This document shows, piece by piece, positions 51,405 to 59,598 of a stretch of 64,000 nucleotides of DNA (position 1 is its first letter; every line of letters begins with the position of its first letter). The notes below the pieces were generated by a model. That model saw only the letters and a program-made list of their open reading frames with translations, did not search any database and had not been told where the DNA came from. Source of the stretch: Kiloniellaceae bacterium (GTDB lineage: Bacteria; Pseudomonadota; Alphaproteobacteria; Kiloniellales; Kiloniellaceae). Position numbers and translations under genes: made by a program. The stretch covers positions 40,450-104,449 of the forward strand of contig JAJFGK010000109.1 of the NCBI GenBank assembly GCA_021776195.1. Reading direction: 5' to 3'.

Positions 51405-51562
51405 CCGGCTGCGCGGGGTCGGCGCGAAGGCTGGTCCGTGGAGGGCGCCGGGGGGCCGTTGCGTCGCTCATATCGGGTCTCCTGGCAATGGTCCGGGCAT
51501 CGAGTGGCCCTACAAATATGCCGGCATTGACGAGTAGAATAGAGCCGCTTTATGGTCGCCCG

Positions 51563-53164
51563 ATGGACCCAATTCAAACTCTGCGGAACGTGGACCCGTC
51601 GAACCAGGACAAGGCGGCCGCGGAGGCCCGTCCCCTGCCACGCGAGCGACGCAGTCTTGGCGCCGCCCTGCTGCCGCTGGCACTGCGGCGCGAGGACGGC
51701 AGCTCGCTGCAGCGACAGCTTTATGACCAACTGCGCGAGGCGATCCTGGGCGGGCGATTGGCGCCCCGCAGCCGCCTGCCCTCGACCCGTGCCCTGGCCA
51801 GCGAGCTCGGGTGCGCGCGCAACACCGTCGCTGGCGCCTACGATCAACTTCTGGCGGAGGGCTACCTGGAAGCCCGCTCGGGCTCGGGCACCTTCGTATC
51901 CGGGGTCCTTCCGGAGAGCCTCTTGGGCACTGGCGGCAAGGCCGGCCCGCCCCGCAGCGAAAGCGCCACCGCAGAGGGCACCCTGTCGCGGCGCGGGTCG
52001 GCGCTGGCCGAGTTGCGGCGCGGTCGCGAGACCGGCCCCGGGCCTTTCCGCATGGGGCTGCCGGAGACCGGCGAGTTTCCCTTCGAAATCTGGGCCCGAC
52101 TGCTGCAAAAGGTCTGGCGTCAGCCGGCCCAGCAACTGGTGCGTCATGGCCAGCCGGCCGGCTACGCGCCGTTGCGCGGCGCCATCGCCGGCTATCTCAG
52201 AACCGTCCGCGCCCTCGATTGCCAGGCCGACCAGGTGATCATCACCAGCGGCGCGCAGCAATCGGTCGATCTCGCGGTACGCGCCCTCACCGACCCCGGC
52301 GACCGGGTCTGGCTCGAGGACCCCGGCTACACCGGGTTGCGCGGCCCCCTGATCGCCGCCGGCGCCGATCTCGTTCCGCTGCCGCTCGACGGCGAGGGGC
52401 TGTCTCTCAGTGCCGGGCTGGCGCGTGCGCCCGATGCGCGCATGGTCATCGTCACGCCTTCGCACCACTATCCGCTTGGCACGGTGATGTCGCTGGCCCG
52501 GCGCCTCGCCTTCATCGACTGGGCGCGCGAGCGCGAGGCCTGGATTCTGGAAGACGACTACGACAGCGAGTATCGCTACGCCGGTCAGCCGCTGGCCGCC
52601 CTACAGGGTCTCGACGGCGCCGGGCGGGTGCTCTACATCGGCTCCTTCTCCAAGGTCCTGTTCCCTTCGATCAGGCTTGGCTATCTGGTTGTGCCGCCGG
52701 GTCTCGTCGCGCGCTTTACGACGATCCGCGCGGCGCTCGACGATCATCCCTCGGCGATGATCCAGCCGGTTCTCGCGCGCTTTATCGAAGAGGGTCACTT
52801 CGCCGCCCACATCCGGCGCATGCGCCGGCTCTACGCCGAGCGGCAGGCAGCCCTTGTCGCGGCTGGTCGGCGTCACCTCCAGGGCCTGCTCGAACTCGCC
52901 CCGGACGAGGCCGGCCTTCATCTTGTCGCCCCGCTGGCCCCCGAACTGGCCGCGCGAATGGACGACCGGGCGGCCGCGGCCCGGGCGAGAGCCGCCGGAA
53001 TTGTCGTTCACGCCCTGTCGGACTTCTATCTGGCGGCAAAAGGTCTTGGCGGCCGCGCCGCGACGCCACGTCGTCGCCAAGCCCTACTGCTGGGTTACGC
53101 CGCGGTTCCCGTGGGGGCCGTCGAGCCGGCGGTCCGACGCCTCGCCGCCGCGCTGTCGGATTGA
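51563..53164 (+). CDS. MocR/PdxR-family regulator (GntR HTH fused to aminotransferase fold)
   Basis: 533 residues. The N-terminal GntR winged helix is GSSLQRQLYDQLREAILGGR, SRLPSTRALASELGCARNTV and YLEARSGSGTFVSG. The C-terminal two-thirds is a type I PLP aminotransferase fold with EDDYDSEYRYAGQPLAALQG and the PLP lysine in YIGSFSKVLFPSIRLGYLVV. MocR proteins sense PLP or amino compounds and often sit divergent to the gene they control, here the PNPOx-family protein. Start at ATG 51563 (MDPIQTLRNV). Confidence 0.94.
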   Translation: MDPIQTLRNVDPSNQDKAAAEARPLPRERRSLGAALLPLALRREDGSSLQRQLYDQLREAILGGRLAPRSRLPSTRALASELGCARNTVAGAYDQLLAEGYLEARSGSGTFVSGVLPESLLGTGGKAGPPRSESATAEGTLSRRGSALAELRRGRETGPGPFRMGLPETGEFPFEIWARLLQKVWRQPAQQLVRHGQPAGYAPLRGAIAGYLRTVRALDCQADQVIITSGAQQSVDLAVRALTDPGDRVWLEDPGYTGLRGPLIAAGADLVPLPLDGEGLSLSAGLARAPDARMVIVTPSHHYPLGTVMSLARRLAFIDWAREREAWILEDDYDSEYRYAGQPLAALQGLDGAGRVLYIGSFSKVLFPSIRLGYLVVPPGLVARFTTIRAALDDHPSAMIQPVLARFIEEGHFAAHIRRMRRLYAERQAALVAAGRRHLQGLLELAPDEAGLHLVAPLAPELAARMDDRAAAARARAAGIVVHALSDFYLAAKGLGGRAATPRRRQALLLGYAAVPVGAVEPAVRRLAAALSD

Positions 53165-53201
53165 AGCCTGGCCAGCACCCCTCAGGACGGATGCCGCACG
53201 A

Positions 53202-53657
53202 CTATGCAGCCGGGTTCATGCCCTTGTCGGTCAACTCCTGGATTGCCTTTTCGGTTTTCTCCAGACCGTCCAGCTTCATCCCACGCAGCACGTGGGGCGC
53301 CTTGGTGAACTGGATGTTGTCATAGCCGACAATTTCGATCCGGTTGCCCCAGGGATCTAGAAAATCGAGGAACGGCCCCGGCAGAGGCTCCACTCCGGCG
53401 TCTTCCAGCGCCTGGCGGACCGCCGCCTTGTCATCGACCACCAGGCCAAAATGCCGGCCCTGATCGGGGCCCTGTTCGCGCCCGGACTGGAGGGCCAGGA
53501 ACTGATCGCCGAGATCGATAAATGCCATGGTCTCGCTGCGGCTACGCAGCTCGAAGTCGAAGATCTTGCCGTAGAACGACAGGGCATCATCGATGCTCGC
53601 GACCTCCAGGGCCACGTGATTGAAACCGACGGCACGTGCTTTCTTCTGAATCGACAT
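53202..53657 (-). CDS. VOC-family (glyoxalase/bleomycin resistance/dioxygenase fold) protein
   Basis: 151 residues with one VOC module: GFNHVALEVASIDDALSFYG with the first metal His, MAFIDLGDQFLALQSG, HFGLVVDDKAAVRQALEDAG with the second His, and FLDFLDPWGNRIEIVGYDNI with the metal Glu. Length fits a small glyoxalase-like enzyme of unknown substrate. It is convergent to the MocR gene. Confidence 0.92.
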   Translation of the reverse strand: MSIQKKARAVGFNHVALEVASIDDALSFYGKIFDFELRSRSETMAFIDLGDQFLALQSGREQGPDQGRHFGLVVDDKAAVRQALEDAGVEPLPGPFLDFLDPWGNRIEIVGYDNIQFTKAPHVLRGMKLDGLEKTEKAIQELTDKGMNPAA

Positions 53658-53747
53658 GACTTGATTTTCCTCTCGGCCAAACGTGAAAAGGCGGCCAGGG
53701 CCGCCCTTTCTAGATTGCTGCTAGAAGGGGGATCGCCCGGTTCCGTC

Positions 53748-53825
53748 TCACACCAGCGACACCAAGATGGATAGTGCGGCAATGGCGGTGACCATGGCGA
53801 TGCCCACGCTGTTGAATGCGCTCAT
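53748..53825 (-). CDS. Very small membrane protein, 25 residues
   Basis: An ATG at 53823-53825 with AGAAGGACC upstream starts a 25-codon frame: an N-terminal MSAFNSVGIAMVTAI, then AALSILVSLV and a TGA. Residues 6-25 form a single hydrophobic helix. It lies between the membrane cyclase and the VOC gene on the same strand and overlaps neither. The spacing of the ribosome site and the all-hydrophobic composition suggest a real small protein; no homologue is known to me. Confidence 0.5.
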   Translation of the reverse strand: MSAFNSVGIAMVTAIAALSILVSLV

Positions 53826-53896
53826 GGTGCGGTCCTTCTCGATTGACCGTGGATATGGGTATTCCGCCAGGCGGGCACAATTGCATTGGCCGGGAT

Positions 53897-55264
53897 TCAG
53901 CCCGGCAGTTGCCGCATGGCTTGCGCGGCCGCGTCCGCGCCCTCCTGAAGGACCACCAGGTCGACCGGTTGCCCGAGACCCGGGACGGTGACGCCGGCCA
54001 GATGCCGGGGTTCATGGTCGGGCCGAAACCCCTGGCGCGCCGCCAGCTCCAGGCTCGAGCGGTCGCACACCGCGCGGGTGATCAACTGCTTGTTCATCTG
54101 TTCCAGCTTGGCGCTCAGATTCACTGCTCCTCCGATCACCGTGTACTCCAGGCGCTCGGCGTCGCCGACCGCGCCGAACAGAATCCGGCCCGAAGCCATG
54201 GCGCCGTTAACCTCGGGACAGGTCCGCCCGGCGGCCAGGCAAAGGCTGCGCCAACTTGCGGCATCCTCGACGCAGGCCTGCAGCGCGCGCAGCGCATCGG
54301 CCGCATGGGTCTCGCTCGCCATGGCCGCGCCGAATGTCGCCATGATGCCATCGCCCAGAAACTTGTCGATCGAGCCGCCATGGCGGTGGATGATCGGCAC
54401 CATGCGCCCCTGGTAGTCGGCCAGCAGGCTCATGGCCTCGGCCGGCGTGACCGTCGCGGCCAGACGGGTAAAGCCGCGCATGTCGAGATTGACGATCGAG
54501 GCCTCGCGGGTCTCGCCGCTGCCGGCGGTGATCTGTTGATCCGACGCCTTTATCTTCTCGGCGATCTCGGGGGCGAAAAATCGCGACAGCTCGCGCGCGG
54601 CGGTCTGATCGGCGACCGCGCCGATCAGGAGGGCCTTGGCGCGAACCAGCGATACGGCGATGATCGCCGTGACCATGAGGATGGATATGATCTTGTCCAG
54701 TTCGGCCCCGACCAGGATCGAATTGGAGGTCATGTATTCCACGTAGTCGCGCGTGATCATCGTGTTGGTCGGGTCCGAGTAGACCACATAGGCCATCAGG
54801 ACGCCCCAGCCCAATGAGGCCATGACCCCGGTCAGCACGACGAAACGCGCCTCGAAACGCAAAGCGCGAAGCGCGATGAAGATGAAGACGTAGAGCAGGG
54901 TCGGCGCCTTCAGATAGAATGACGGCGGCTGATCGTAGCGCAGGTGAAAGGACCAGATCAGGGCCAGCAGCAGGGCGATATCGAAGAACACCGACACCGC
55001 GACCGACCAGGCCGGAAGGTGGCCGCGATGGGACCAGATCACGCGAATCACCGTGAGCGCCAGATAGATGGCCAAGGCCCAGGGAATGATGTCGAACTTG
55101 ACCGGCGGCTTGGGTCCCAGCAGGTAGAGGGCGCCCAGGATCAACACCACGGCAAGCTGAAACCAGGAGACCAGACGCTCTGTCACGTCCTCCTGGTGGC
55201 GAATGGCCGCCTGTACCCTTTCGGGCAGCACGGCGTTGTCCTTCTTGTGAAACCAGGACCCCAT
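53897..55264 (-). CDS. Membrane-bound class III adenylate/guanylate cyclase
   Basis: 455 residues. Six membrane segments occupy about residues 30-210 (FQLAVVLILGALYLLG, PWALAIYLALTVIRVIW, VAVSVFFDIALLLALIW and others), then a CHD catalytic domain. Metal motif: ASIVNLDMRGFTRLA; second acidic part: SIDKFLGDGIMATFG; late segment: YTVIGGAVNLSAKLEQMNK. In the late segment the usual purine-contacting Asp is Gly and the usual Arg is Lys, a variation seen in several alphaproteobacterial cyclases; the transition-state Asn is kept. Which nucleotide is used cannot be decided from sequence. No regulatory domain besides the membrane module. Confidence 0.9.
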   Translation of the reverse strand: MGSWFHKKDNAVLPERVQAAIRHQEDVTERLVSWFQLAVVLILGALYLLGPKPPVKFDIIPWALAIYLALTVIRVIWSHRGHLPAWSVAVSVFFDIALLLALIWSFHLRYDQPPSFYLKAPTLLYVFIFIALRALRFEARFVVLTGVMASLGWGVLMAYVVYSDPTNTMITRDYVEYMTSNSILVGAELDKIISILMVTAIIAVSLVRAKALLIGAVADQTAARELSRFFAPEIAEKIKASDQQITAGSGETREASIVNLDMRGFTRLAATVTPAEAMSLLADYQGRMVPIIHRHGGSIDKFLGDGIMATFGAAMASETHAADALRALQACVEDAASWRSLCLAAGRTCPEVNGAMASGRILFGAVGDAERLEYTVIGGAVNLSAKLEQMNKQLITRAVCDRSSLELAARQGFRPDHEPRHLAGVTVPGLGQPVDLVVLQEGADAAAQAMRQLPG

Positions 55265-55399
55265 AGCCCCCTCGTCCTCCCGCTACGGACTATGGCCGTT
55301 GCGAACTATCTCCGATCGTCCCCATCTCACCTTGATTCATATGGGGCTCACGCGCGATCTGTGACCTCATAACCTTGTGATAGCCGCTTTCCGCGCCGC

Positions 55400-56284
55400 T
55401 CAGGCACCTGTCTTGTGGATCCAGAAGGCCGATTCCAGTGCCCCCTCGGGCCGTGGCAGATCGGCCAGCGGCCCGCGCCGCAGCCAATCGGCCTGCCGAG
55501 TTACCAGGTAGTGACTGGCAAAGATCGGATCCCAGCCGCCGCCGATAACCAGCGGAGCCAAGGCCTGTTGCTCGTTGTAGCCGCGCCAGACCCAGTGTGC
55601 AGGATAGCCGTCCGGCAGGAAAATGTCGTGAAACTGGACCAGCACCCCTGGCGCTAGGGCCGGCAGGACGGCCCCGAGCAGGCGGTCGAGATCGGTACCG
55701 GGCATCAGGATATGGCTCGAATCGATCAGCAGAAAGTCGCCCGGTCCGAGACCGTCGAAAAGACCGGCCTCGACACTCTGCAAAGGCTCCCGGCGCAAGG
55801 TCACGGGTAGATCCGCCAGATCGGCCCGTGGCGCCGGGTCAATCGCGGTCACCGCCGTGTCGAGCGCCCCGTCCCGGATCGCGCGGCAGAGGAAACGTGT
55901 CGAATGCCCTGAGCCAACTTCAATGACCTGCCTGGGCCGCCGGCTTCTGACCAAACCGTAAAGCACCGCCGCATCGAGCCGTGGAAACCAGTCCTGGGCC
56001 CAACGCGGCTCCGGCGGCGGCTCGTCACCGATCCGCGCCAGGGCATCGGCAAAGGGCTCGATTTCCCCCAAGACCCGCGCCATGGCGGGCTCCGCGCCGG
56101 CAAGGCGGTCCGCCATCAGGGGGTAGTCGGACCCCCCGGGGGACCCGCCGGCACGAGAAGAGGTCGCGGCGGCATAACGATAGGGGATGAAGTAGCCGCC
56201 CGGTCGCAAGCCGAGAACGGTCGGCAGCCCCAGGCGTGCCCGACGCCACCAGCTGCGCAGCCGGTCGCTGGAAAGATCGGTCAC
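55400..56284 (-). CDS. Class I SAM-dependent methyltransferase (Methyltransf_24-like)
   Basis: 294 residues. SAM-binding motif I is VIEVGSGHSTRFLCRAIRDG, motif II VTAIDPAPRADL, and LLIDSSHILMPGTDLDRLL contains the family's Asp/His region, followed by VLVQFHDIFLPDGYPAHW. The acceptor is unknown; such proteins occur in glycan or secondary metabolism. Its start overlaps the upstream MBL hydrolase stop by 4 bases (ATGA), so the pair is translationally coupled. Confidence 0.88.
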   Translation of the reverse strand: MTDLSSDRLRSWWRRARLGLPTVLGLRPGGYFIPYRYAAATSSRAGGSPGGSDYPLMADRLAGAEPAMARVLGEIEPFADALARIGDEPPPEPRWAQDWFPRLDAAVLYGLVRSRRPRQVIEVGSGHSTRFLCRAIRDGALDTAVTAIDPAPRADLADLPVTLRREPLQSVEAGLFDGLGPGDFLLIDSSHILMPGTDLDRLLGAVLPALAPGVLVQFHDIFLPDGYPAHWVWRGYNEQQALAPLVIGGGWDPIFASHYLVTRQADWLRRGPLADLPRPEGALESAFWIHKTGA

Positions 56285-57114
56285 GGATTCAGGACCATGC
56301 CTTCTCGGGCCACCGCAGTGCCGGGCCGCGCTTTCTCGGCGGCTTCCGCGACACGATCCATGAAACTGTCGTCGTGGCTCGGGTCGTGGTGAAAAATGAC
56401 CAGCCTCTTGCTGCCCGCCGCGTCGCAGAGGCGCACCCCTTCCTGCCAGGTGGAGTGTCCCCAGCCGATGTACCTTTCGAATTCCTCATCGCAATAGGAG
56501 GAATCGTAGATCACCAGGTCGGCGCCGGCGATCAGCCCCAGGATGTTCTGATCGGGGCGGCCGATCAGATGTTCGGTGTCGGTGATGTAACAAAGCGACT
56601 TGCCCGCGAATTCCAGGCGGTAGCCGGTCGCGCCGTTGGGGTGATTGAGCGGCGCGGTCCTCAGACGGATATCGGGGCCGACCTGGAGTTCTTCGCCGGC
56701 CTTGAAATCGCTGTAGGACATGGCCGCCGAGAAAATCTGCGGCGGCACCGGGAAGAGGGGTGCGGTCATGAACTGGCAGAGCACGCCATGAAGACCGAGA
56801 TCCGGGGTCAGATGGCCGGCCCAAAGCCGCACCTGATTGGCGGGATCGAAAAGCGGCGCAAAGAAAGGCAGGCCCGCGATATGATCGTGGTGCGTGTGGG
56901 TCAGGAAGAGATCGGTGTCGAGTGGCCCCTTTTGCGTCAGGGTTTCCCCTAGAGGTCGCAAGCCGGTGCCGGCGTCGAAGATCAACAACCGGTCACCGCA
57001 GCGGACTTCCAGGCAGGAAGTATTCCCACCGTAGCTTTGGTGGGATTCTCCGGGACAAGCAATTGAGCCACGAACGCCCCAAAATCGAACCGAAAAGGTA
57101 GTGGAAGGGCTCAA
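56281..57114 (-). CDS. MBL-fold metallohydrolase
   Basis: 277 residues of the metallo-beta-lactamase fold: VRFWGVRGSIACPGESHQSY, LLIFDAGTGLRPLG, the metal motif FLTHTHHDHIAG, a later His in APLNHPNGATGYRLE, YITDTEHLIG and VIFHHDPSHDD. The GVRGS start and the T-H-T-H-H-D-H form resemble phosphodiesterase-like MBL proteins. It overlaps the downstream methyltransferase by 4 bases. Divergent from the MFS gene with a gap of about 230 bases. Confidence 0.92.
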   Translation of the reverse strand: MSPSTTFSVRFWGVRGSIACPGESHQSYGGNTSCLEVRCGDRLLIFDAGTGLRPLGETLTQKGPLDTDLFLTHTHHDHIAGLPFFAPLFDPANQVRLWAGHLTPDLGLHGVLCQFMTAPLFPVPPQIFSAAMSYSDFKAGEELQVGPDIRLRTAPLNHPNGATGYRLEFAGKSLCYITDTEHLIGRPDQNILGLIAGADLVIYDSSYCDEEFERYIGWGHSTWQEGVRLCDAAGSKRLVIFHHDPSHDDSFMDRVAEAAEKARPGTAVAREGMVLNP

Positions 57115-57342
57115 ATGACGGGCTCGCTGCGTTGACTATCCATGACATTTAAGCGTGAAGAGTAGTGGACCCAAAGGAAATTCGGCGAAAATACTGAAAA
57201 AAGACGTAATGGAGCGTCTGGCCCGCCCCTGAACGCTTGTTCGGAATCTGGCCTTCGGACAAGCTGTGCGGCCAGTCGGCCAGGATTTCGCGAGACCAGC
57301 CTATGCCCTTGAAGCCGGCTCATCGATCGGAGACACAATTCT

Positions 57343-58617
57343 ATGTCCGGCGTTCGCCAGGGCCGTACGGTGGCCATAGTGTTCGGTTTGTTGCTGGCTT
57401 CATTCGCCGCCTATCAACAGTTCAAACTGCCGGTCGTACTGCCTATTCTGCTCGAGCGGTTCCACTATGACAGGACTCTGGCCGGCGGTTTCATGTCGGT
57501 CTACGCTCTGGTTGGCCTTCTGGTTTCCTTACCTCTGGGGCGCCTGATACAGCGCCAGGGTCCCTTCCGTCCCATCCTGGCGGCCCTCGCTCTCTTCGTC
57601 TTGGCCGCCCTCATTCCACTGATCGCGCCCCAGCTGGGCTGGCTGATGTTGGCGTCGCGTGCCCTGGAAGGGGTCGCGTTCGGCGTCTTGGCGATCAGCG
57701 GCCCGGTCCTGGCCAATGCTCATGCCAGCCCGCGACAGCTGCCGCTCGTGGCGGGGTTCGCCGCGGCCTGGATACCGGTTGGCCAGTTGAGCGCCATCCT
57801 GGCGGCGCCCCTCGCCTTTGCATTGGCCGACTGGCGGCTCTTGTGGTGGCTCGGCATCGCCCTTTCCTGCCTCTTTGCTTGCTGGTGTCTGGCCCTGCGC
57901 CGCGATGGCGTCCTGACCGATCACCGAAGGGCAGACCCAAGGCGGGTGGAAACCGTCGCTCAGCCGCCCCTTGGTACGCCTTTGGCCCGCCAAGACTGGG
58001 GCCTGGTGTTGACCGGCGGCGTTTTCATGCTGTGGTCCTGCCAATACTTCGCCTACATGACCTGGCTGCCGCAGTATCTGGTGGAGGTTCATGGTCTGGA
58101 TGTGTCCGACGCCCTCCTGGGCTATGTCATTCCGGTCGGACTGGTCATGATCTTTTGCATTCTGACCGGCCTGCTGCTGCGTGCCGGCTTGTCGATCGCC
58201 GGGTTGCTTATCGCCGCGCTAGTCGCCCAGGTTGCGGTCTGGGCGCTCCTGCCGGTGACGGGCGGCGGTTGGCAGGGGCTTCTGTCGCTCGTCGCCTATG
58301 GGATTGGCGCCGGTGTCGTGCCGGCCTGCCTGTTCGGCCTGCCGAGCGCCCTGTTGCGGGGCGGGCATGACACGGCTCGCGCCTTCGGTATTGTCATGAC
58401 CGGGCGCAACATCGGGGTGTTGGCGGGTCCCGTCTTGTTGGCGCAGGCCTTCACCTGGATCGGATCATGGGATCTGGCGGCGCCGATCTTTGGCACAATC
58501 ACCTTCTTTTGCCTACCTTTGGCGCTGTGCCTCGCAGTGGTGTTGCACCGCCAAAAAGGTCAAGTCGGGGAGTCCGGTCCGGTCAGGGGACCAGGCGGTA
58601 GCCGCCCGGTTCGGTGA
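57343..58617 (+). CDS. MFS transporter
   Basis: 424-residue major facilitator with about 12 hydrophobic segments. The loop 2-3 motif reads LPLGRLIQRQGPFRPILAA and segment 4 has MLASRALEGVAFGVLAISGP. A polar central loop (DHRRADPRRVETVAQPPLG) separates the halves. It most resembles the CynX/NimT-type group; direction and substrate are unknown. The last 35 bases overlap the convergent OmpR regulator gene. Confidence 0.92.
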   Translation: MSGVRQGRTVAIVFGLLLASFAAYQQFKLPVVLPILLERFHYDRTLAGGFMSVYALVGLLVSLPLGRLIQRQGPFRPILAALALFVLAALIPLIAPQLGWLMLASRALEGVAFGVLAISGPVLANAHASPRQLPLVAGFAAAWIPVGQLSAILAAPLAFALADWRLLWWLGIALSCLFACWCLALRRDGVLTDHRRADPRRVETVAQPPLGTPLARQDWGLVLTGGVFMLWSCQYFAYMTWLPQYLVEVHGLDVSDALLGYVIPVGLVMIFCILTGLLLRAGLSIAGLLIAALVAQVAVWALLPVTGGGWQGLLSLVAYGIGAGVVPACLFGLPSALLRGGHDTARAFGIVMTGRNIGVLAGPVLLAQAFTWIGSWDLAAPIFGTITFFCLPLALCLAVVLHRQKGQVGESGPVRGPGGSRPVR

Positions 58618-59278
58618 TCAAGATCTGCGGGTCGGAGGGATCCAGCTCGATCTTCTGGCGTAGCCGGTAGACATGGGTCTCCAGGGTGTGGGTCGTGACA
58701 CCTGCGTTGTAGCCCCAAACCTCGCCAAGCAGGGCGTCTCGACCGACGACGTTGGTCCCGCTGCGATAGAGGTACTTGAGGATGGAGGTCTCTTTCTCGG
58801 TCAGGCGAACCTTCTTCTTCGATTCGCCCTCCAGCAGGATTTTGGCGCTGGGTTGAAAGGTATAGGGCCCGATGGCAAACACGGCGTCCTCGCTCTGCTC
58901 GTGCTGGCGCACCTGCGCGCGCAGGCGGGCCAGGAGGACCCCCAGTTTGAAGGGCTTGGTGACATAGTCGTTGGCGCCGGAATCCAGGGCCAGGATGGTG
59001 TCCGCATCGGTATCGGCGGCGGTGAGCATGATAATCGGTGACTTGATCCCGCCGCGCCTCATCAGGCGACAAACCTCGCGTCCGTCCATGTCGGGCAGAC
59101 CGACGTCGAGGATGATCGCATCGAAGTACTCGGCCTTGGCCAATTCGACGCCGTCCGCCCCGCTACTGGCTTCCTGGGTCTCGAACTCTTCGTGCAGATG
59201 AAGCTGTTCCGCGAGCGTCTGGCGCAGCGCCTCGTCATCGTCGACGAGCAGTATTTTCTTGCCGGTGGTGGCGCTCAT
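58583..59278 (-). CDS. OmpR-family response regulator (orphan)
   Basis: 231 residues: receiver domain (ILLVDDDEALRQTLAEQL, acceptor in IILDVGLPDMDG, IIMLTAADTD, DYVTKPFKLG) and an OmpR winged helix (RLTEKETSILKYLYRSGTNV, THTLETHVYRLRQKIEL, LITEPGGYRLVP). I use the ATG at 59278 (MSATTGKK) instead of a longer frame. No kinase gene is adjacent. The 3' end overlaps the MFS gene, which is read on the other strand. Confidence 0.93.
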   Translation of the reverse strand: MSATTGKKILLVDDDEALRQTLAEQLHLHEEFETQEASSGADGVELAKAEYFDAIILDVGLPDMDGREVCRLMRRGGIKSPIIMLTAADTDADTILALDSGANDYVTKPFKLGVLLARLRAQVRQHEQSEDAVFAIGPYTFQPSAKILLEGESKKKVRLTEKETSILKYLYRSGTNVVGRDALLGEVWGYNAGVTTHTLETHVYRLRQKIELDPSDPQILITEPGGYRLVP

Positions 59279-59598
59279 GGTCGTTGCCCGTTTCCCAAGT
59301 ACGCTCGTCGGAATGTCTGGTGCAGATAACATCGGCAGGGTGAGACTTCAAGGGATCCACGCTTTCGGAGGTGGCCCGGCCTGACCGAACCCGTCTATAA
59401 TGGCGATCGTCAGGATCGACGCGGCCGCGGCACGACCTTGACAGAACAGCGGTTTTGCTGTTTGCGACAGCGCGGTTGGACGAGATGCGCCCGACGCCGG
59501 ATTGGCCGGCCACCGGCACAGCGCGATCTCGGGTCGCCTGCAGGGCCAAATCTGCGGGGCCCACATGATTGGGCCAAGACGATAGGATAGAGTGAGGA
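59279..59598. other. Divergent intergenic region, regulator / ribA
   Basis: 320 bases that should carry the promoters of the OmpR-type gene and of ribA. I see no repeat, small gene, or FMN-riboswitch-like conserved structure before ribA. Confidence 0.5.

Noticed and set aside
57111..57377. 88-codon frame upstream of the MBL gene with a 4-base overlap
   Set aside because: It runs antisense across the MFS start, lacks a ribosome site, and its composition is not protein-like; the overlap is probably chance.
59279..59598. FMN riboswitch upstream of ribA
   Set aside because: No conserved riboswitch-like blocks or suitable helices were recognised in the 320-base gap.
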